DNA from: Melaminivora jejuensis
GTDB taxonomy: Bacteria > Pseudomonadota > Gammaproteobacteria > Burkholderiales > Burkholderiaceae_C
DNA length: 64,000 bases
Assembly (NCBI RefSeq): GCF_017811175.1
Contig: NZ_JACWIJ010000002.1
Location: 558,001 to 622,000 of the forward strand
Direction of reading: 5' to 3'
In this document: piece by piece, positions 58,617 through 64,000 of the stretch
Numbering within the stretch: the first letter of the stretch is position 1
Layout: each line of letters starts with the position of its first letter
Program-made: the position numbers and the translations under genes
The notes under the pieces: model-generated
The model's database searches: none
The model's input: the letters and a program-made list of their open reading frames with translations, nothing else
What the model was told of the DNA's origin: nothing

Positions 58617-59615
58617 GTTCACTGCGCCACCAGGAGAGGGCGAGGATGGCGGCGCAGCAAGCCCCGCCGGGGCTGGCAGCAGTGCCGGCCAGCTCCTGCG
58701 CCAGATGCGCCAGGCTGCGGGTATGCACATCGCCGCGCTGGCGACCACGCTCAAGGTGCCGGTGGAGCGGCTGGAGGCGCTGGAGGCCGATCGCTACGAG
58801 GACTTCAAGGATCACGTCTTCATGCGTGCGCTGGCCGCTGGTGCCTGTCGCGTGCTCAAGCACGACCCTGCCCCCATCCTGGCGCTGCTGCCTGGTGGGG
58901 CGCCGGCGCCGCTGCGCATCCACCAGGGCATCAATGCCTCGATCCGGGATACGCCTCTGCGCGGCAGCTTCACGGGTGGCGGCGAGGCACCGCGCTCGCG
59001 CCTGCTGCTGGCCGCCGTGGCGCTGCTGCTGCTTGGGGCGCTGGCCATCATCGTGTGGCCGGCGGGCCTGACCCTGGATCAGCTGCTGCCCGGGCGCACG
59101 GCCAGCCAGGCGCCGGCGCTGACAGCCGAGCCGCCAAGCCAGCCAGCACAATTTGCATTGCCCGAGGCAGCAGGCCAGCCGCCTGGCCCTGCCGCACCTG
59201 CACCGCAGACCGAGGTGCCGGCTGCGCCAACGCCAACGCCAGTGCCAGCGCCAGTGCCAGTGCCAGTGCCAGCAGCATCCGACGCCGCCGCTGCCCCTCC
59301 GGTTCGGTTCCCGCTGCCTCTGCGCCAGCGACAGCCGCCACTGTTGCAGCGCCAGCCGCCAGCGCGCCGGCGGCTGCACCCAACGCCGACCTGGTGCTGC
59401 GCGCCCGCGAGCAGTCCTGGGTGCAGGTGCGCAGCGGCGGCGCCGTGGTGCTGCAAAAGACCTTGGAGGCTGGCGAGAGCGTGGCGGTGCCCGGCACTGC
59501 GCCGTGGTCGGTGGTCATCGGCCGGGCCGATGCCACCGAAGTCATCGTGCGCGGCCAGCCCATGGATTTGAAAACGCTGGCGCGCGACAACGTCGCCCGC
59601 TTCGAGGTGAAATGA
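58609..59615 (+). pseudogene. rodZ: Cytoskeletal protein RodZ, frameshifted
   Basis: A roughly 335-residue RodZ-like protein. An N-terminal helix-turn-helix (LLRQMRQAAGMHIAALATTL, VPVERLEALEADRYEDF) is followed by a membrane helix (LLLAAVALLLLGALAIIVWP), a long periplasmic Pro/Ala linker with [11 protein letters not shown] repeats, and a C-terminal DUF4115 beta domain ([20 protein letters not shown]). RodZ links MreB filaments to the wall synthesis machinery. A CCCC run (59294-59297) is one base short and throws the frame before DUF4115. Restoring it gives a continuous protein ending at 59615, overlapping the ispG start. Probably a sequencing error. Confidence 0.88.
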
Positions 59616-60895
59616 ACCAGGCCATGAACCCGTTTCAAGAGGAGCAGCCGATCGAGCTGGCCGCCCCGCTGCCACGGCGCACGCGCCAGGCGCGGGTGGT
59701 CTGGGGCAACCGCGTGGTGACGGTAGGGGGCGATGCACCGGTGCGCATCCAGTCCATGACCAACACCGACACGGTGGACGCGATTGCCACGGCCATTCAG
59801 GTCAAGGAGCTGGCGCAGGCCGGCTCGGAGCTGGTGCGCATCACCGTCAACACGCCCGAGGCGGCGCAGGCCGTGCCCTACGTGCGCGAGCAGCTCGACC
59901 GCATGGGCATCGACGTGCCGCTGGTGGGCGACTTTCACTACAACGGCCACCGGCTGCTGAGCGAATTCCCCGATTGCGCGCAGGCGCTGTCCAAGTACCG
60001 CATCAACCCCGGCAACGTCGGCAAGGGCGATAAGCGCGACCGCCAGTTCGGCCAGATGATCGAAGCAGCCGTGCGCTGGGACAAGGCGGTGCGCATCGGC
60101 GTCAACTGGGGCAGCCTGGATCAGGAGCTGCTGGCCCGCCTGATGGACGCCAACAGCCGCCGCGCCCAGCCCTGGGACGCGCGCCAGGTCATGTACGAGG
60201 CCTTGATCACCTCGGCCATCGATTCGGCGCGCCTGGCCGAGAGCATGGGTCTCGCTGGCGAGCAGATCATCCTGTCGTGCAAGGTCAGCGGCGTGCAGGA
60301 CTTGATTGCCGTCTATCGCGCACTCAGCCGCCGCTGCGACTACGCGCTGCACCTGGGCCTGACCGAAGCCGGCATGGGCACCAAGGGCACGGTGGCCTCG
60401 GCGGCTTCGCTGGCCATCTTGCTGCAAGAGGGCATAGGCGACACCATCCGCGTCTCGCTCACGCCCCAGCCGGGCGAGGCGCGCACGCAGGAGGTGGTGG
60501 TGGCCGCCGAAATCCTGCAGGCGCTGGGCCTGCGCGCCTTCGTGCCCAGCGTCACGGCCTGCCCGGGCTGCGGGCGCACCACCAGCACCACCTTCCAGGA
60601 GCTGGCCAAGCAGATCGACGACTACCTGCGCGCGCAGATGCCGCTGTGGCGCGCGCGCTACCCCGGCGTCGAGGCGATGAAGGTGGCCGTCATGGGCTGC
60701 ATCGTCAACGGCCCGGGCGAGAGCCGGCACGCCGACATCGGCATCAGCCTGCCGGGCACGGGCGAGGCGCCTGCCGCCCCGGTCTATATCGACGGCGAAA
60801 AGGCCATGACGCTGCGCGGCGAGGGCATCGCCCGGGAGTTCCAGGCCATCGTCGATGACTACGTGGCTCGGCGCTTCGGCAGTGCTTCTGCTTGA
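59612..60895 (+). CDS. ispG: 4-hydroxy-3-methylbut-2-enyl-diphosphate synthase
   Basis: A 427-residue enzyme of the MEP isoprenoid pathway. Marks are [36 protein letters not shown], and the C-terminal cluster-binding cysteines in [14 protein letters not shown] and [18 protein letters not shown]. It carries a 4Fe-4S cluster. The ATG at 59612 overlaps the rodZ stop (ATGA); ATG 59624 is an alternative. The gene lies in the conserved rodZ-ispG-hisS-yfgM-bamB order. Confidence 0.96.
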   Translation: MNQAMNPFQEEQPIELAAPLPRRTRQARVVWGNRVVTVGGDAPVRIQSMTNTDTVDAIATAIQVKELAQAGSELVRITVNTPEAAQAVPYVREQLDRMGIDVPLVGDFHYNGHRLLSEFPDCAQALSKYRINPGNVGKGDKRDRQFGQMIEAAVRWDKAVRIGVNWGSLDQELLARLMDANSRRAQPWDARQVMYEALITSAIDSARLAESMGLAGEQIILSCKVSGVQDLIAVYRALSRRCDYALHLGLTEAGMGTKGTVASAASLAILLQEGIGDTIRVSLTPQPGEARTQEVVVAAEILQALGLRAFVPSVTACPGCGRTTSTTFQELAKQIDDYLRAQMPLWRARYPGVEAMKVAVMGCIVNGPGESRHADIGISLPGTGEAPAAPVYIDGEKAMTLRGEGIAREFQAIVDDYVARRFGSASA

Positions 60896-60898
60896 GTT

Positions 60899-60950
60899 CA
60901 AAAATGATAGCTGTCAGCGCTTGCCTGGCAAGAGTTTGAGGCCGATTTCA
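60899..60950 (+). repeat. Dispersed Comamonadaceae-type short repeat, copy 3
   Basis: CAAAAATGATAGCTGTCAGC, then GCTTGCCTGGCAAGAGTTTGA lies between ispG and hisS. It is the most complete copy in the window, with inverted CTTGCC and GGCAAG that could form a small hairpin. Related copies are at 40862, 47000 and 45775. Confidence 0.7.
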
Positions 60951-60974
60951 TCAATATTTGAGAACAACGACAAG

Positions 60975-62264
60975 ATGCACAAACTGGTTGCCATCAAGGG
61001 CATGAACGACATCCTGCCGCCCGAGTCGGCGCGCTGGGAGTGGCTGGAAGAGAAGGTGCGCTCGCTCATGGCGCGCCATGCGTACCGCAACATCCGCACG
61101 CCCATCGTCGAACCCACGCCGCTGTTCGTGCGCGGCCTGGGCGAGGTCACCGACATCGTGGAAAAGGAGATGTACTCCTTCGAGGATCGGCTCAACGGCG
61201 AGCAGCTCACCTTGCGCCCCGAGGCCACGGCCGGCGTGGTGCGCGCCGTGGTCGAGCACTCCATGCTGTACGACGGCGGCAAGCGGCTGTACTACATGGG
61301 GCCGATGTTCCGCCACGAGCGGCCCCAGCGCGGGCGCTATCGGCAGTTCCACCAGATCGGCGCCGAGGCGCTGGGCTTTCCCGGCGCGCACGCCGATGCC
61401 GAGCTGATTCTGCTGGCGCACGCGCTATGGCAGGAGCTGGGCCTGCAGGATGTGCGGCTGGAGCTCAACAGTCTGGGCCAGCCCGAGGAGCGCCGCGCCC
61501 ACCGCGCCGCGCTGATCGCATACCTGGAGCAGCACCAGGAGCAGCTCGACGAGGACGCGCGCCGACGCCTGTACAGCAACCCGCTGCGCATCCTGGACAC
61601 AAAGAACCCCGCCATGCAGGCCTTGGTCGAAGGCGCACCCCGGCTGATGGACTTCCTGGGCGAGGCGTCGCTGGCGCACTTCGAGGCTGTGAAGGCCATT
61701 CTGGACGCCAACGGCGTGGCCTGGCGCCTCAACCCGCGCCTGGTGCGCGGCATGGACTACTACAACCTGACGGTGTTCGAGTTCATCACCGACCGCCTGG
61801 GTTCGCAGGGGACGGTTTGCGGCGGCGGGCGCTACGACTATCTGATCGAGCAGATCGGCGGCAAGCCAGCCCCCGCCGTGGGCTGGGCCATCGGCGTGGA
61901 GCGCGTGCTGGAGCTGCTCAAGGAGCAGGGCCTGGCTGCCCCCGAGGCCGTGGCCGACGCCTACGCCGTGGTGCCCGACGCAGCCATCTTGCCGCAGGTC
62001 ATGGCCCACCTGCAGCAGTTGCGCGCCCTGGGCGTGGCGGTGCAGATGCACGCGCCCACGGCAGCCGGCGAGGGCATGGGCAGCATGAAGTCGCAGTTCA
62101 AGAAGGCCGACGCCAGCGGCGCGCGCCATGCGCTGGTCTTCGGGCCGGACGAGTGGGCGCGCGGCGCGGTCACCGTCAAGCCGCTGCGCCAGGCAGGCGA
62201 GCAGGTCGAGCGAGCGCTGGCCGAGCTGAGCAACTGGGCCGCCACCCTACAATCTTCGCGCTGA
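60975..62264 (+). CDS. hisS: Histidyl-tRNA synthetase
   Basis: A 429-residue class II synthetase. Motif 1 region [20 protein letters not shown], motif 2 [20 protein letters not shown], the histidine-specific loops [15 protein letters not shown] and [14 protein letters not shown], and motif 3 [14 protein letters not shown] are all visible. It charges tRNA-His. The ATG at 60975 is the family start. Confidence 0.97.
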   Translation: MHKLVAIKGMNDILPPESARWEWLEEKVRSLMARHAYRNIRTPIVEPTPLFVRGLGEVTDIVEKEMYSFEDRLNGEQLTLRPEATAGVVRAVVEHSMLYDGGKRLYYMGPMFRHERPQRGRYRQFHQIGAEALGFPGAHADAELILLAHALWQELGLQDVRLELNSLGQPEERRAHRAALIAYLEQHQEQLDEDARRRLYSNPLRILDTKNPAMQALVEGAPRLMDFLGEASLAHFEAVKAILDANGVAWRLNPRLVRGMDYYNLTVFEFITDRLGSQGTVCGGGRYDYLIEQIGGKPAPAVGWAIGVERVLELLKEQGLAAPEAVADAYAVVPDAAILPQVMAHLQQLRALGVAVQMHAPTAAGEGMGSMKSQFKKADASGARHALVFGPDEWARGAVTVKPLRQAGEQVERALAELSNWAATLQSSR

Positions 62265-62287
62265 GAACGACAGGAACCGGTACGCAC

Positions 62288-62968
62288 ATGGCCAACAATT
62301 TCGACCTGCAAGAGCAGGAGCAGCTTGAGGAGCTCAAGCACTTCTGGAAGACCTGGGGCAACCTGATCACTTGGGTGCTGATCGTCGTCATGGGCGCCTT
62401 TGCCGCCTGGAACGGCTGGCGCCTGTGGCAAAGCCGCCAGGCCCAGCAGGCCACGGCGCTGGCCGAGGCGGTGGACATTGCGGTGCTTGCCGGCGACACG
62501 GCGCGCGTGCAGCAGGCCTTTGCCGACCTCAAGTCCGGCTACGGCGGCACCGTGCAGGCCGCGCAGGCCGCCTTGCTGGCCGCCAAGGCCCTGGTCGATG
62601 CCGACAAGGCCGACGATGCCCGGGCCATGCTGGCCTGGGTGGCTGACAAGGGAGAGGACGAAGGCCTGCGCGCCATCGCCCGCTTGCGCCTGGCCGGCCT
62701 GCTGGTCGAGCAGAAATCCTATGACGAGGCGCTGGCGCAGGTCTCGGCCGCCATGCCGGCGGAATTTGCCGCGCTGGCTGCCGACCGCAAGGGCGACGTG
62801 CTGCAGCTGCAGGACAAGAAGGCGCAGGCCATCGAGGAATACCGCCGCGCCTGGGACAAGCTCGACGAGCGCGCCGACTACCGCCGCCTGGTCGAAGCCA
62901 AGCTCAACGCCCTCGGCGCGCAGGTGCAGACCGTGGCGGCAGCGCCCTCTGCAGGGGCAGCGCAATGA
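62288..62968 (+). CDS. yfgM: YfgM-family TPR membrane protein
   Basis: A 226-residue protein. A short cytoplasmic start (NFDLQEQEQLEELKHFWKTW) and one membrane helix (GNLITWVLIVVMGAFAAW) precede periplasmic TPR-like helices. YfgM in E. coli works with the PpiD chaperone at the Sec translocon. It precedes bamB with an overlap (ATGATGG at 62965), the conserved order in proteobacteria. A CCCTACAAT -10-like box is at 62248. Confidence 0.92.
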   Translation: MANNFDLQEQEQLEELKHFWKTWGNLITWVLIVVMGAFAAWNGWRLWQSRQAQQATALAEAVDIAVLAGDTARVQQAFADLKSGYGGTVQAAQAALLAAKALVDADKADDARAMLAWVADKGEDEGLRAIARLRLAGLLVEQKSYDEALAQVSAAMPAEFAALAADRKGDVLQLQDKKAQAIEEYRRAWDKLDERADYRRLVEAKLNALGAQVQTVAAAPSAGAAQ

Positions 62969-64000
62969 TGGCCAGGGCGACCCGGATGCTGCGCCCGGCT
63001 GCGCTGCTGGCCTGCCTGCTGGCCTTGGGGGGCTGCTCGTCGCTGGGCAACATGATGCCCTGGGGCGGCTCGTCGCGGCCCAAGCCGGCTGAACTTGGCC
63101 CCAACGTGCCGGTGCTGGGCGTGCGCCAGGCCTGGACGAGCCAGATCGGCAGCACCCAGGGCGTGGCCCTGGATGTGCGCGTGGTGGATGGCACGGTGCT
63201 GCTGGCTTCTGCCGGTGGCGAAGTGGTGGCGCTGAACGCCGCCACGGGCGCCGATGTCTGGCGCACGCGCCTGGGCGTGCCGCTGGCTTCGGGCGTGGGC
63301 AGCGATGGCCGCTGGACGGCGGTGACTGCCAAGACAGGTGAGCTCATCGCCTTGGAGGGCGGGCGCGAAATCTGGCGCAAGCCGCTGCCGGCGCAAGCCT
63401 ATACGGCGCCGCTGGTGGCCGGCGAACGCATCTTTGTGCTGGCTGCCGATCGCTCGGTGCAGGCCTTTGACGCCGCTACGGGCTACCAGCTGTGGCGCCA
63501 GCAGCGCCCGGGCGAGCCTTTGATCCTGCGCCAGGGCGGGGTGCTCATGGCCGTGGGCGACACGCTGGTGGCCGGCCTGTCCGGGCGGCTGGTCGGCCTC
63601 AACCCGGACAGCGGCAGTGTGCGCTGGGAGGCGCCCCTGGCCAGTCCGCGAGGCACCAACGATGTGGAGCGCCTGGTCGAGATGGTCGGCCACACCAGCC
63701 GCGTCGGCTCCAGCCTCTGCGCGCGCGCCTTCCAGGCTGCCGTGGGCTGCATCGACACCACGCGCGGCACGGTGGCCTGGACGCAGCCGGCCAGCGGCGG
63801 CGAGGGCATCGATGGCGACGACGCCATGCTGTTCGGCAGCGAGGGCAATGGCAGCGTGGTCGCCTGGCGCCGCACCGACGGCACGCGCGCCTGGGCCAGC
63901 GACCGCCTGCAGTGGCGCCGCCTGACGGCGCCGCTGCTGCTGGGCCGCTCGGTGGTGGTAGGCGACGAGAGCGGGCTGGTACACCTGCTGTCGCGCGAGG
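62965..64000 (+). CDS. bamB: Outer-membrane assembly lipoprotein BamB, partial
   Basis: At least 345 residues, cut by the window end. The signal peptide ends at a lipobox (LLALGGCSS). PQQ-like beta-propeller blades follow (VVALNAATGADVWRTRLGVP, VQAFDAATGYQLWRQQRPGE, GLNPDSGSVRWEAPLASPRG). BamB is a lipoprotein of the BAM complex that folds outer-membrane proteins. The start at 62965 overlaps the yfgM stop; the next ATG at 62968 is possible. Confidence 0.93.
   Translation, partial: MMARATRMLRPAALLACLLALGGCSSLGNMMPWGGSSRPKPAELGPNVPVLGVRQAWTSQIGSTQGVALDVRVVDGTVLLASAGGEVVALNAATGADVWRTRLGVPLASGVGSDGRWTAVTAKTGELIALEGGREIWRKPLPAQAYTAPLVAGERIFVLAADRSVQAFDAATGYQLWRQQRPGEPLILRQGGVLMAVGDTLVAGLSGRLVGLNPDSGSVRWEAPLASPRGTNDVERLVEMVGHTSRVGSSLCARAFQAAVGCIDTTRGTVAWTQPASGGEGIDGDDAMLFGSEGNGSVVAWRRTDGTRAWASDRLQWRRLTAPLLLGRSVVVGDESGLVHLLSRE

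Noticed and set aside
59215..59280. Tandem repeat in rodZ considered as a mobile or CRISPR-like repeat
   Set aside because: It encodes a Pro-Val/Ala-Pro linker in frame, which is normal for RodZ proteins.

Overview
The window is high-GC DNA from a betaproteobacterium of the order Burkholderiales, most probably family Comamonadaceae. The support is the core gene order in the right half (surE-pcm-nlpD-rluD type, and ndk-rlmN-pilF-rodZ-ispG-hisS-yfgM-bamB) and a short intergenic repeat that I know from that family. Species cannot be fixed from the sequence alone.

Layout. (1) 1-17.2 kb is a copper/silver resistance island. A two-component system (953-1642 and 1-952, minus strand) diverges from a long plus-strand series: TolC-type lipoprotein, Tat-exported multicopper oxidase, cupredoxin, CusF-like protein, Met-rich protein, small membrane proteins, methyltransferase-like protein, cytochrome c, a Cu(I) P-type ATPase and a complete CusCBA-type tripartite pump. 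Together they would sense periplasmic Cu/Ag, oxidise or sequester it there, pump it out of the cytoplasm (ATPase) and expel it across the outer membrane (CusCBA). (2) 17.3-25.8 kb is a patchwork of insertion sequences (ISL3, IS5/IS427, an IS5 nested in an IS200/IS605 element with tnpB), a methionine aminopeptidase fragment, a class II Fic protein, two small DNA-binding proteins and a higBA toxin-antitoxin pair. A 27-bp direct repeat resembling the 3' end of tmRNA lies at 21309 and 25779. (3) 25.9-36.0 kb looks like one end of an integrative element: a tyrosine integrase, a PDDEXK nuclease, a RadC/JAB protein and a truncated DUF932 gene, split by a complete ars operon (arsR-arsI-arsC-arsD-arsA-acr3-arsC-arsH). 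The leaders of radC and DUF932 are related to each other. (4) 36.0-38.4 kb holds decayed transposase pieces, a 409-bp MITE-like element with 75-bp inverted repeats, and an orphan gene. (5) From a tRNA-Ser at 38.46 kb to the end the sequence is mostly chromosomal backbone: DUF3334, YceI, YkgJ pair, DUF488, GT-C glycosyltransferase, mutS, a GGDEF protein, quinone oxidoreductase, then the housekeeping block, cut off inside bamB.

At least twelve genes carry single-base frameshifts, nearly all one base short in a G or C run. They affect backbone and accessory genes alike (cusA three times, cusB, a GGDEF protein, rluB, rodZ and others). I read most of these as homopolymer sequencing errors rather than real gene decay, so the frameshifted entries should be treated as probably intact in the living cell. 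The exception is an A8 run in an IS427-group transposase, which may be genuine programmed frameshifting.
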